Source: Bacteroidota bacterium (GTDB taxonomy: Bacteria > Bacteroidota > Ignavibacteria > SZUA-365). From it: DNA of 49,411 bases. Of this stretch, positions 1 to 8,757 are shown in pieces. Below the pieces are notes generated by a model. The model was not told the origin of the DNA and ran no database searches. It saw nothing but the letters and a program-made list of their open reading frames with translations. Position numbers and translations under genes: made by a program. The first letter of the stretch is position 1. Every line of letters starts with the position of its first letter. The stretch spans positions 1-49,411 of the forward strand of contig JAEYUG010000002.1 of assembly GCA_023432805.1 (NCBI GenBank), written 5' to 3'.

Positions 1-13
1 CCCAGACCCAACA

Positions 14-48
14 GCCCCCCCCCCCCCCGCCCCCCGCCCCCCCCCCCG
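14..48. repeat. C-rich low-complexity tract at window edge
   Basis: Almost uninterrupted cytosines broken only by single G residues, followed directly by a GC-only stretch to about position 63. The rest of positions 1-278 holds no convincing gene. Either a true homopolymeric tract or an assembly artefact; the sequence alone cannot tell which. Confidence 0.6.
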
Positions 49-278
49 CGGGCCCGCGGCCGTTTTCGTCCTGTGCGTGCGAAGCGCGAGGCTTCCCCAC
101 GGAGGGGGCGTCAGGCGAGGATTCCGCATGGAGGCGCCGACAGTGTCCTGTTTTCCGGACAGTGCGCATGGTCGAGCCGACAGCATCCATCCCCCGAACA
201 GCAAAAAACGCGAAAACAGAGCGCATCCTTCATGGCACGGGATTCGTACGCAGGGAGGAAACGAACCTGGAGCATCCC

Positions 279-1106
279 ATGAACACGCGCTTCTCTCTCA
301 TTGCACTTCTCGCGCTTCCCCTCATGCTGGCAGCCTGCGGCAATCACGACAATCCGGTGCTGTACGACGACATCGCGCCCCTGCCGCCCGTGGGGATCCG
401 CACGGTATCGCTCGACCATGCGGTCGAGCTGCAGTGGATCGACAATCAGGAGCCGGATCTGGCCGGCTACAACATCTATGTCAGCACCTCGTTCAAGGGC
501 CGGTATGACCGGATCGGGTCGTCGACGCGCCCGGTGTTCACCGATGGCGGCGCACGCAACGGCATGACGTACTACTACGCCGTGACGGCCTACGATTTCA
601 ACGGCAATGAGAGTGCGCTGAGCAGGGATGTCGTGTATGACACGCCGCGTCCCGAAGGGCGCAATGTCACGCTCATCGACCGTTTCGCCGATCCCCTCCG
701 CGCCGGCTACGATTTCTCGGAGTACCTGCGCGTGCATTACGACACCGACCTGACCGATGTGTACTTCGAGATGGGCAACGGCATCCCGCTGCTGCGTGTG
801 TGGGATGACAGCGACATACAGGATCTGGGATTCACCAGGAATCTCGACGAGATCAGTGTCGCGCCGGAGGACGGGTGGCTGCCGTCAGGCACAGCGGAAG
901 CCGCCGTCGGCCATACCTACGTGATCTGGACCTACGACAACCACTTTGCGAAGGTGCGCGTCACGAGCATGGGTCCTGGAACGGTGACCTTCGACTGGGC
1001 GTATCAGACCGCGACAGGAAATCCCGAACTCGCCCGCGGCGAACGCGGCACCATGAGCAAGACTGCGCAGCGGATGCGCACCGGCACGAGACACGCGCAG
1101 CAATGA
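279..1106 (+). CDS. Lipoprotein with fibronectin type III-like domain
   Basis: A 275-residue predicted lipoprotein of unknown function. The ATG at 279 is preferred over the frame opening at 162 because it gives a classical lipoprotein signal: hydrophobic residues 5-17 ending in LMLAAC, with the lipidated Cys at residue 20. A GGGAGGAA sequence lies about 18 bases upstream, rather far for a Shine-Dalgarno. Residues about 35-115 read as a fibronectin type III module (LQWIDNQEPDLAGYNIYVS, then TYYYAVTAYDFNGNES), a fold used for protein or glycan contacts. The C-terminal 150 residues are not recognised. The tail is basic (TGTRHAQQ). It probably sits at the inner or outer membrane facing the periplasm or cell surface. 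The next gene starts 111 bases downstream on the same strand. Confidence 0.75.
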   Translation: MNTRFSLIALLALPLMLAACGNHDNPVLYDDIAPLPPVGIRTVSLDHAVELQWIDNQEPDLAGYNIYVSTSFKGRYDRIGSSTRPVFTDGGARNGMTYYYAVTAYDFNGNESALSRDVVYDTPRPEGRNVTLIDRFADPLRAGYDFSEYLRVHYDTDLTDVYFEMGNGIPLLRVWDDSDIQDLGFTRNLDEISVAPEDGWLPSGTAEAAVGHTYVIWTYDNHFAKVRVTSMGPGTVTFDWAYQTATGNPELARGERGTMSKTAQRMRTGTRHAQQ

Positions 1107-1217
1107 CAACACCACTCGCTGACGCCGACAGCTTCGTGCGCGGTGTCTGCCACCCCACGATTGCACCGCGCTGACACTCCGACTTTTCGAAACACCACAG
1201 CCTCCCTGGAGGACGCC

Positions 1218-2594
1218 ATGACACGCTTCACGCACTTTCTCGCCCGATGGACCACTGTCGCGCTCACCGCATCGGCACTGGTCGCACTGCTTCCCGTCAG
1301 GACGCATGCGCGCACAGAGGTACGCCCGGTCTCTTCGTCGTCGGTGCTGGCCCTGGATGTGTGGACCTCACGCGGCGACGGTGCCATCTACAATGCCGGC
1401 GACGACATCACAGTATTCTTCCGCACGAGCACCGACTGCTTCGTCACCATCTACGACATCACCACCGACGGCCGCACCATCGTGCTGTTTCCGCAGTACC
1501 CGGACGACGGATTCGTGCGCGGCGGCTTCACCTACCGATTGCCGGGGTATTATGACGGACCCGCCTTCCGGGTGACGGGTCCCCGCGGCATCGAGTACAT
1601 CCATGCCGTGGCCACGCTCGAACCGGACGCATTCCGCTTCCGTCGCGATGGAGCACGCTACCATCTGCGCGCCGAACCGATTTCAGGCGATCCCTACGAC
1701 GCCATCAACGACATCAACGGATCGCTGATCGACACGCGGTACGTGCGCGCAACCGCCACCACTTCGTTCTTCATCGGTTCCCGCGTCTGGTATCCCCGCT
1801 ACTACTGCAACAGCTGCCATGCCGGCAACGTGATCCGCGATCCCTACGCCGTCGAGTGCAGCCGCTACATCATGCGCGCGCACACCCCGCATGACTACTG
1901 GTGGATGCACGACTATCATCCGGGATTCCGGGCAGGCGTGTATGTCGGACCCTTCTGGTTCGTCGAGGTGCGCACCATGCCCGTGCACCGACACCGGAAG
2001 ATCCGTTACATCGACTGCGCCTGGGGCTTTGCCAACTGGCATCCCGTGCACATGCCGCGCAGACCCTTCGTGCACGTCGAACACAACACACCGCGGACGG
2101 TGAAGTACCGCGAGTACGAACGCGACTCCCGCCCGATCACGTATCGGGAGGAACGCGAGCGGCGATCGGGTCCCACGCGCACCGGCACGGAAACACGCAC
2201 ACGGGACGCGGATGTTCGCACACGTGACGCGGATGTTCGCACACGGGACGCGGAGTCTCCCACCCGAGGCACCGACACCCGGTCGCGGGATGTGGATGTA
2301 CGTACACGGGAAAAGGATGTCCGGACACGAAACAATACTGGAAGCTCTGCGGATGTGACCACGCGTGCGCGTGAATCCGCACCCTCCGGCGGAAGCACCC
2401 CGAACGCACGTTCCACCCAGACCACGACCGGCCGTGCACGCGAAGCCGCGCCGCAGGTGACCGGCCGTGCACGTGAAGCCGCGCCGCAGGTGAACGGCCG
2501 TGGACAGACCGCGCGCACCCCGGAAGCCGGCGGACGCACACGTGGTGCGGAATCAGACGCTTCCCCCGGAAGCGCGCGCAGCCGCACGCGCTGA
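1218..2594 (+). CDS. Exported DUF4384-type protein with Arg-rich repeat tail
   Basis: A 458-residue secreted protein. The start at 1218 is chosen over the upstream in-frame start at 1143 because TGGAGGA sits 5 bases before it and it gives a normal signal peptide (basic start, hydrophobic core, cleavage near VRTHA about residue 31). Residues about 42-135 match the DUF4384 pattern seen in Bacteroidota (NAGDDITVFFRTSTDCFVTI, then a FPQYPDDGFVRGG-like segment), often found in envelope-associated proteins. The middle is rich in Trp, Tyr, His and Cys (YYCNSCHAGN). From about residue 310 the protein becomes low-complexity: tandem seven-residue TRDADVR-like repeats, then two copies of GRAREAAPQV. The tail is strongly basic and likely disordered, perhaps binding polyanions or the cell wall (inference). 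Function unknown. Confidence 0.75.
   Translation: MTRFTHFLARWTTVALTASALVALLPVRTHARTEVRPVSSSSVLALDVWTSRGDGAIYNAGDDITVFFRTSTDCFVTIYDITTDGRTIVLFPQYPDDGFVRGGFTYRLPGYYDGPAFRVTGPRGIEYIHAVATLEPDAFRFRRDGARYHLRAEPISGDPYDAINDINGSLIDTRYVRATATTSFFIGSRVWYPRYYCNSCHAGNVIRDPYAVECSRYIMRAHTPHDYWWMHDYHPGFRAGVYVGPFWFVEVRTMPVHRHRKIRYIDCAWGFANWHPVHMPRRPFVHVEHNTPRTVKYREYERDSRPITYREERERRSGPTRTGTETRTRDADVRTRDADVRTRDAESPTRGTDTRSRDVDVRTREKDVRTRNNTGSSADVTTRARESAPSGGSTPNARSTQTTTGRAREAAPQVTGRAREAAPQVNGRGQTARTPEAGGRTRGAESDASPGSARSRTR
2197..2330 (+). repeat. In-gene 21-bp tandem repeats
   Basis: About five degenerate copies of a 21-base unit containing GACGCGGATGTTCGC, in frame, encoding TRDADVR-type heptads in the DUF4384 protein. 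The first copies are nearly identical and the later ones have diverged, as expected of a repeat that grew by slippage. Confidence 0.75.
2420..2502 (+). repeat. In-gene 33-bp direct repeat
   Basis: Two near-perfect head-to-tail copies of a 33-base unit beginning CCGGCCGTGCACG, encoding GRAREAAPQV twice in the C-terminal tail of the DUF4384 protein, plus the start of a degenerate third copy. Confidence 0.7.
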
Positions 2595-2640
2595 CCGGCA
2601 ACGGGCGCCCACGCATGACGCTTCTCATGGATGCATCGGG

Positions 2641-2672
2641 TTGGTTTTCCCGATGCATCCTCTGTATGTTCA
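2641..2672 (+). promoter_or_regulatory. Possible Bacteroidota-type promoter
   Basis: TTG at 2641-2643, 21 bases, then TATGTTCA at 2665-2672, resembling the TTG/TAnnTTTG promoter of Bacteroidota (two mismatches in the -7 box). It would place the transcript start at or very near the ATG at 2680, implying a leaderless message. Confidence 0.3.
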
Positions 2673-2679
2673 ATTGACG

Positions 2680-3138
2680 ATGCGGACCTCCCTCCCCATA
2701 TTCCGGCTGTGCATCTTCGCCATCGGCCTTCTCGTCGCCACGACGACGCTCGGCGCCACGGGCGTCGAAGCGATGCAGGACGACACCGAGCGCGCCCGCA
2801 GCGCCCTCCGCACGATCGAGGATGCCATCCAGCAGCGCGACGTGCAGCTGCTCGCGCGCTCCTTCTCGTCGAAGGTCTACATCACCCTCTTCACCGGCGA
2901 GAACGGCTGGTACAGCGCCGAGCAGTCCTACTTCATCCTCCGCAACTTCTTCAGCACACACACACCCCTGTCGCTCTCCCTCACCCCGTCGGGAGCCGCG
3001 AGCGGAACACCCTACGGCGTCGGAACGCTGCTCTACATGTCGCGGGGACGCCGCAGCAGCGCCCAGATTTTCGTCTCGCTCGTGCGCACCGACAGCGGAG
3101 ACTTCAGGCTCAACCAGATCACCGTCGCATCCCGCTGA
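2680..3138 (+). CDS. DUF4783 family exported protein
   Basis: A 152-residue protein. The start at 2680 gives a signal peptide (MRTSLPIFR then a hydrophobic stretch to about GVEA, residue 31); ATG 2653 in the same frame would add nine residues. The mature part (AIQQRDVQLLARSFSSKVYI, then NGWYSAEQSYFILRNFF, then GTLLYMSRGR) matches the DUF4783 pattern, a small NTF2/SnoaL-like alpha+beta fold common in Bacteroidota, usually periplasmic and of unknown function. Only three bases separate it from the histidine kinase gene, so the two are probably co-transcribed. No Shine-Dalgarno is visible. Confidence 0.75.
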   Translation: MRTSLPIFRLCIFAIGLLVATTTLGATGVEAMQDDTERARSALRTIEDAIQQRDVQLLARSFSSKVYITLFTGENGWYSAEQSYFILRNFFSTHTPLSLSLTPSGAASGTPYGVGTLLYMSRGRRSSAQIFVSLVRTDSGDFRLNQITVASR

Positions 3139-3141
3139 GCC

Positions 3142-6100
3142 ATGGGCCCGGGTTGGATGCATCGCGCCGCCGAACAGTCCGTTCCCTTCGAACGACGCAT
3201 GCTGCTCGCCACCGGCGTCGTCGCGCTCTGCCTCATGCTGGTCGCGGCGGGACGATGGATCTCCCTCTCCCATGCGCAGGAGGATTGGAAGGGAATCCGC
3301 GCACGGGCTGACGCGGAACTCGCACGCAGCATCGATGCACGCCTCTCGCATACGGCGGAAGCCGTGCACGCCGCAGCCCGCAGCGCAGCCCGGGCCGAGG
3401 CAGCCGACGACCTCCCACGGGTGGATGCGGATGTCGCCCTCCTCGAGGTGCGCGACAGCACGGGCGGCGTCGTGCGGTATATGGGACGACCGATCGCCCT
3501 GCCCGCCGCTCTCGAGCGATGCGTGCGCGACACCCTGCTGCTCGTCTCGCGCGCACCATTCACGGATCTCGTCGCCGTCACACCCGTGCGCGATGCGAAG
3601 GGACGCCGCACGGGCATCGCCCTGGCCGGCGCCTCCCTGCGCGTCTCCCTGCCCATCGACAACCGCTTCGTCGACACACGCGGCATCGTCGACCTCCTCG
3701 CCCGCGAACTCGGCTCGGATCTCATCCTCGCAACGCCGCCCGGCACGCACGCCACCGACGGACGCTACCTGACCGTTCCCATCACCACGCACGGTGCACA
3801 TAGCAGAGATACTGTCGCCGTCGTGTCCCTCTTGCGCAGCACCCCCGACCTCTGGCTGCAACGCACCGAACAGATCTTCGATCGCATCGGCGCGGCACTC
3901 GTCATCGTCCTTCTCCTGCTGGTGGGCGGACTCCTCTGGCGGCAGATCCGCCTCCTCCCCTCGCCTGGACTGGCCGCGCTCGCAACCGGATCGCTCATCA
4001 TCATCGCACGCGTCCTGCTTTTCACCGGCGACATCCCGGCCGCCCTGTTGCCGACCGAGACCCTGAATCCCGCCCACTACGCCTCGTCGTTTGCCTGGGG
4101 ACTCGCGAGCTCGCCGGCCGAACTCACGCTCAGCGTGCTCGCCCTGCTCGGCATCGCGCTGGGAGTCAACCGCACGCGTCAGCGCACGCAGACAATCCGC
4201 GTCGTGCCCGCCACGCTGCTCGCACTCGCTGTCGCGCTTACGCTCCCGATGATCGTGCGCGGACATGCCGCCGTCCTGCGCAGCTTCGTTGCGGACTCCT
4301 CCTTCACCTTCGACGACATCGCGTCCATCGGCCGGCGTCCCATGCTGCTGCTCCTGCTCGCCGACGCGTTTCTCGTCACCGCGGCAGGCGCACTGCTGCT
4401 GCGTGCGGCGGCGGCTTCCGCACGGAGCTGCGGTGTGCGCACGCGCATCGCCGCGGCCGGCGTCACTGCCGCATCCACCCTCGCCTTCCTGCTCGTCACC
4501 GACACCATCCTCCTTCCCCTGTGGGTGTACCTCGGCGCCGCGCTGGGCTGGATCCTCCTGCTCGAGCCGCACGCGCGCCGTCGGGCGGAATCCCGCGTAC
4601 GAAGGATCCGGGCGCAGGTGCCGGCGCTGCTCGCGCTGCTCGCGGGATGCGGGCTCGTCGCCGGCGCCGTGCTCTTCCACTGGGCGGACGAGAAGCGTCG
4701 GGGGGAAGTCGAGGCGATCGCCCTCGAACTCGCGCAACCGGTCGACACCTGGTCGCGCGCGCTGGTCGAGCAGTCGCTCGTGACGATGACCCTTGGTCCC
4801 GGTGCCGCCACCATCGCACGCGCACCCGCGCGGGGCGAGGATTTCCAGACCGCATTCACGCTCTGGGCGGAGTCGCCGCTCGGAAGCCAGCCGAACAATG
4901 CCGCGGTGCTGCTCGTCGACACGCGTGGCATGGTACGGTCGCGTTTCGCCGTTGGCATCGACCTCGACGCCATCGATCTGCCCGGCCTCGTGCACGACGA
5001 CAGCGCGGGCATGCGCGTGCTGGCGCCGGTGCAGCGCGGTGGATTCACCGCCGCACCGATGTTGTACGCGGGGGTCGCACCGGCGCTCGCTCCCCCGCAG
5101 CTGCGGCTGGTCGTGATCGTGGAGGGCATCGACCGTACCGCGCGCCGGCGCTCGGGTGTCGACCTGCTGCGCACCCAGCGCGAGGAACCCAGCCGTGCTC
5201 CGGAGGACCGTTTCGTCGTGCGTGTGTTCGATGATGGCCTGCAGGTCGCGGTGTCCGATCCCGCTGCCAGCCGGCGCGCACGGCTTCCGGCCGAGGTCGC
5301 CGCGGCCTTCGCTGCAGGCGCCGACACACACTGGGGCGCGCATCCGGAAGGCACCGGCGAAGACACCTTCTACCGCCGGGGAGATTCCCCGCGCAGCGTG
5401 ATCGCGATCAGCGTCGGAGCCGCCGATCCCCTTTTCACCGTGTATCGCTGGACCCGGTACTTCGTCATCTTCGCCATCACGGCGCTGTTCGTGTTACTGT
5501 TGCGCACCCGCATCCCCGCCCTGCGCACACGTCTTCGCACGATGCGCTTCGCCACGCGCCTGCAGATCGCCTTCGTCGCCATCGCCTGCGTGCCCGTGCT
5601 GCTCGTGTGGATCGCAGCGCGCAGCTACGTCGCATCCGTCGAGGAGCAGAGCCTCGTCTCCCAGCTCACCGAGGATCTCGACGTGCTCGTTCGAACCATC
5701 GAGCAGCGCCGTGGCACGGCGACGCTGCAGCCCACCGACGAGGAGTGCCGAGGCATCGCGCTCGCCACCGGCAACGAAGTCAACGTCTACCGCGGGATGC
5801 TTCTGGCCGCCAGCAGCCGTCCCGAACTCTACGCGACGGGACTGCTCAGCGCGCGGATGCCGGCCGAGGCCTGGCGCGCGCTCGCGCGGGAGGGACGCGA
5901 TCGTGTGATCGTGCGGGAAACCGTCGGCGCGTTTTCGTACCTGGTCGGCTACCGTGCAGTGCGTGACGCGCGCGGCACACTGGAAGCCGCCGTTGCCACC
6001 CCCACCCTCTTCGCCACGCCACGCGCCGAGGAGGACAGCATCCGAGCCTCTGCGATGATCACCCTCGGGGTCATGCTGCTGCTGATCGTGGTGTTGCCCG

Positions 6101-6972
6101 CCAGCATCGGTGTCGCGCGCCAGATCTCGCGTCCCCTCGCCGCCCTCACCCGCGCCACACGCGATGTGGCCGCCGGAGATCTCGACCGCACCGTCACCGT
6201 GCGCGGCGCACGCGAATTCAGTGAACTGACCGACTCGTTCAACTCCATGACCGCCCAGCTGCGTGCAAGCCGTGAACAGCTTGCCGCGGTCGAGCGCGAC
6301 CTGGCCTGGAAGGAGATGGCCCGGCAGGTCGCCCACGAGATCCGCAATCCCCTCACCCCCATGAAACTCGCCGCGCAGCATCTGCAGCGCGCGGCGCGCG
6401 ACCAGGCTCCCAGACTCGACGAGCTGATCGAACGCATCACCGCAACGATCATCGACCAGATCGACACGCTCGCGCGCATCAGCGATGCGTTCAGCCGCTT
6501 CGGCCGCATGCCGCGCCGGGAGGCTTCCGCTGTGCCGGTCGCGGCCGTGATCGACCACATCGCATCACTCTTCCTGCACCATCCCAACCTTTCCATCGAA
6601 CTCGATATCGCGCCCGACCTGCCTGCGGTGGTGGCCGACCGCGAAGAGCTCAGCCGCGCGCTGACCAACATCCTCCGCAACGCCGTGCAGGCCATGCCCG
6701 AGGGCGGGACGATCACGATCCGCGCCGCGCAGGTCGAAGACACCGTGCATCTGACCGTGCGCGATACCGGCGTCGGCATCGCGGCGGAGCTGCTGCCGCG
6801 CATCTTCGAACCGAACTTCTCGACGCGCACGGAGGGCATGGGACTCGGTCTTGCGATCGTACGGCGGATCATCGAGGATGCGGGGGGAAGCGTGCAGATC
6901 ACGAGCGAGTCCGGACACGGCACGGTCGTGGATGTCGTCCTGCACATTTCATCGGAAGCCTCCGCTTCGTAA
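3142..6972 (+). CDS. NtrY-like multi-membrane-span sensor histidine kinase
   Basis: A very large sensor kinase (1276 residues). The N-terminal half contains a first membrane span (about 20-40), an extracytoplasmic segment, then many hydrophobic spans between about 250 and 520. A second large soluble segment (about 520-765), two more spans, a further sensor segment (about 830-950) and a final span precede HAMP (about 993-1045). The HisKA helix carries the phosphoacceptor in AHEIRNPLTP (His 1065). The ATPase has the N box NILRNAVQAM (about 1177), DTGVGI, FEPNFSTR and MGLGLAIV. This layout resembles NtrY-type kinases. No response regulator is encoded nearby, so it is an orphan here and its signal is unknown. 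All catalytic boxes look intact. Confidence 0.85.
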   Translation: MGPGWMHRAAEQSVPFERRMLLATGVVALCLMLVAAGRWISLSHAQEDWKGIRARADAELARSIDARLSHTAEAVHAAARSAARAEAADDLPRVDADVALLEVRDSTGGVVRYMGRPIALPAALERCVRDTLLLVSRAPFTDLVAVTPVRDAKGRRTGIALAGASLRVSLPIDNRFVDTRGIVDLLARELGSDLILATPPGTHATDGRYLTVPITTHGAHSRDTVAVVSLLRSTPDLWLQRTEQIFDRIGAALVIVLLLLVGGLLWRQIRLLPSPGLAALATGSLIIIARVLLFTGDIPAALLPTETLNPAHYASSFAWGLASSPAELTLSVLALLGIALGVNRTRQRTQTIRVVPATLLALAVALTLPMIVRGHAAVLRSFVADSSFTFDDIASIGRRPMLLLLLADAFLVTAAGALLLRAAAASARSCGVRTRIAAAGVTAASTLAFLLVTDTILLPLWVYLGAALGWILLLEPHARRRAESRVRRIRAQVPALLALLAGCGLVAGAVLFHWADEKRRGEVEAIALELAQPVDTWSRALVEQSLVTMTLGPGAATIARAPARGEDFQTAFTLWAESPLGSQPNNAAVLLVDTRGMVRSRFAVGIDLDAIDLPGLVHDDSAGMRVLAPVQRGGFTAAPMLYAGVAPALAPPQLRLVVIVEGIDRTARRRSGVDLLRTQREEPSRAPEDRFVVRVFDDGLQVAVSDPAASRRARLPAEVAAAFAAGADTHWGAHPEGTGEDTFYRRGDSPRSVIAISVGAADPLFTVYRWTRYFVIFAITALFVLLLRTRIPALRTRLRTMRFATRLQIAFVAIACVPVLLVWIAARSYVASVEEQSLVSQLTEDLDVLVRTIEQRRGTATLQPTDEECRGIALATGNEVNVYRGMLLAASSRPELYATGLLSARMPAEAWRALAREGRDRVIVRETVGAFSYLVGYRAVRDARGTLEAAVATPTLFATPRAEEDSIRASAMITLGVMLLLIVVLPASIGVARQISRPLAALTRATRDVAAGDLDRTVTVRGAREFSELTDSFNSMTAQLRASREQLAAVERDLAWKEMARQVAHEIRNPLTPMKLAAQHLQRAARDQAPRLDELIERITATIIDQIDTLARISDAFSRFGRMPRREASAVPVAAVIDHIASLFLHHPNLSIELDIAPDLPAVVADREELSRALTNILRNAVQAMPEGGTITIRAAQVEDTVHLTVRDTGVGIAAELLPRIFEPNFSTRTEGMGLGLAIVRRIIEDAGGSVQITSESGHGTVVDVVLHISSEASAS

Positions 6973-6998
6973 CTTCATGGTTTGTGATCGAAACGGCC

Positions 6999-7598
6999 AT
7001 GCAACCCTCACCCTTCATTCTCGCCTCCGCCTCACCGCGCCGCCGCCAGCTGCTGTTGCAGCTGGGACTCGAGTTCGACATCCTGCCCGCACATGCAGAT
7101 GAAACGGTCGACGAAGAGTTCCCCCCCGACGAACACGTGCGGATTCTCGCCGAACGCAAGGCGCGCGATGTCGCCTTCCGCATCGCCTCGGGTGTGATTG
7201 TCGGTGCCGACACCATCGTCGTGATCGATGGCGACATCCTCGGCAAGCCCGTGGATGAGGACGACGCGATCCGCATGCTCTCGACGCTCAGCGGCCGCCG
7301 CCACGACGTGTACACGGGCATCGCACTGCTCGAGGTGCCGACCTGGCGCATGGAAGTCTTCCATGAGCGCACGGAGGTCTGGTTCCGCGAACTTGAAATG
7401 CAGGAGATCCTCGACTATGTGCGGGGGGGGAGTCCCATGGACAAGGCCGGCTCCTACGGCATCCAGGACGACTTTGGTGCCGTGTTCGTCGAACGCGTGC
7501 ATGGCGACTACTACAATGTCGTCGGGCTTCCGTTGTCGCGCTTCTATACCACCTTCCGGAAGTTCACCCAGCCGCAACCCCCGCTCGATGACGAGTAG
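6999..7598 (+). CDS. maf: Maf family dTTP/UTP pyrophosphatase
   Basis: A 199-residue Maf/HAM1-fold nucleotide pyrophosphatase that hydrolyses non-canonical or excess pyrimidine nucleotides to monophosphates in the cytoplasm. Diagnostic motifs are LASASPRRRQLL at the N-terminus, the DETV and ERKA segments, GADTIVVID, DVYTG and DKAGSYGIQ; the last is typical of the dTTP/UTP-specific (YhdE-like) branch. ATG 6999 is preferred; GTG 6984 in frame would add five residues. It begins 26 bases after the histidine kinase and its end overlaps the next gene by 11 bases, suggesting one transcript. Confidence 0.9.
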   Translation: MQPSPFILASASPRRRQLLLQLGLEFDILPAHADETVDEEFPPDEHVRILAERKARDVAFRIASGVIVGADTIVVIDGDILGKPVDEDDAIRMLSTLSGRRHDVYTGIALLEVPTWRMEVFHERTEVWFRELEMQEILDYVRGGSPMDKAGSYGIQDDFGAVFVERVHGDYYNVVGLPLSRFYTTFRKFTQPQPPLDDE

Positions 7599-8553
7599 CC
7601 TGCGCACGAAGCTGCTCGTCTCGCTTGCGCTCGGTGCGCTGGTCTTCATCGGACTGACCATCTACGCCGACGCCGGGCGCCTCGTCGCTGCATTTGCGAC
7701 ATTCGGATGGGAATATCTTCCGCTGGTCGTCGCCTGCACCGCGGCGAACTACGTCTTTCGCTACGCCAAATGGGATCTCTACACCCGCGCGCTCGACGTG
7801 CGGCCTGCGACCGGCAAGAACATCATCATCTTCTTCGCCTCGTTCATGATGGCCGTCACGCCCGGCAAACTCGGCGAAGTGCTCAAATCGTACCTGCTCA
7901 AGGAGGTCAACGGCACACCCGTGTCGCGCTCCGCACCGATCATTCTCGCAGAGCGGCTCACCGATTTTCTGGGACTGGTGCTCATCATGATCGCGGGCGC
8001 GTTCGTGTTCGGATACGCACGCAGTCTGATCGTCGCCTTTGCGGTGTTCTTTGCAGGCGTGACCGTGCTGCTGTCGTGGAGGAAGGGCTCGCTCGCGGTG
8101 CTCGGCCGTCTGGCGCGGATCTCCTTTCTGAGCAAATACGCGCAGCATGCCGAGGATGCCTACGAAAGCATGTACACGCTGCTGCGTCCGCGCACCCTTG
8201 TCTGGGCCGTGGTGCTGAGCGTCGTGGCGTGGACATTCGAATGTGTCGGGTACTGGATCATTCTTCGCGTATTCGACGCACCGCCGACCATGCTCAAGGC
8301 TGCGTTCATCTATGCATTCTCGACGATCGTCGGTGCGGTGACGATGCTTCCCGGGGGACTCGGCGGTACGGAGGGAAGCCTGACGGGACTGGCCCAGCTC
8401 GCGGGCGCGACGAAGGACGTGGCCGTGGCATCCACCTTCATCATCCGCGTGGCGACACTCTGGTTCGCGGTCGTGCTCGGCATCGTCGTCACCTTCGCCT
8501 TTCAGAAGCGCCTCCACGTGCGTATCGACGCCCTGCCCCTCGACAACGCGTGA
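7588..8553 (+). CDS. Lysylphosphatidylglycerol synthase TM-like (UPF0104) membrane protein
   Basis: A 321-residue polytopic inner-membrane protein with about eight hydrophobic spans and the family landmarks RYAKWDLYTRAL, PGKLGEVLKSYLL, SAPIILAERLTDFLGLVL and MLPGGLGGTEGSLTGLA. This is the membrane (flippase-like) half of MprF-type proteins without the aminoacyl-transferase domain. Homologues are annotated as UPF0104/YbhN and their function is uncertain, with lipid flipping suspected (family knowledge). The start ATG lies inside the 3' end of the Maf gene, so translation is probably coupled. Confidence 0.85.
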   Translation: MTSSLRTKLLVSLALGALVFIGLTIYADAGRLVAAFATFGWEYLPLVVACTAANYVFRYAKWDLYTRALDVRPATGKNIIIFFASFMMAVTPGKLGEVLKSYLLKEVNGTPVSRSAPIILAERLTDFLGLVLIMIAGAFVFGYARSLIVAFAVFFAGVTVLLSWRKGSLAVLGRLARISFLSKYAQHAEDAYESMYTLLRPRTLVWAVVLSVVAWTFECVGYWIILRVFDAPPTMLKAAFIYAFSTIVGAVTMLPGGLGGTEGSLTGLAQLAGATKDVAVASTFIIRVATLWFAVVLGIVVTFAFQKRLHVRIDALPLDNA

Positions 8554-8757
8554 TCGGGGGCGGATGTCGCATTCGCCTTTCGTCACGTGAATCAGGAGCT
8601 TCGATCGAGACGTCATCGTGTTGCACCGGTGCGTGTCCGCAATCGGCACGCTGCATGTCCTGTGGGAGATTTCGACTGTTCTGACATATGTTCACCCTCG
8701 CCGCTCGTGTAGTTTGTGCATCGTGTAGACTGAACGACACGATGAGCAGAATGCCCG

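Noticed and set aside
2137..5343. 1068-codon open frame on the minus strand
   Set aside because: Antisense to DUF4384, DUF4783 and kinase genes that have clear domains; the translation is charged low-complexity with no family features, a high-GC shadow.
8623..8632. GCACCGGTGC palindrome upstream of the HhH-barrel gene
   Set aside because: Ten-base palindromes are expected by chance in a 49-kb GC-rich window; no second copy or spacing to a promoter.
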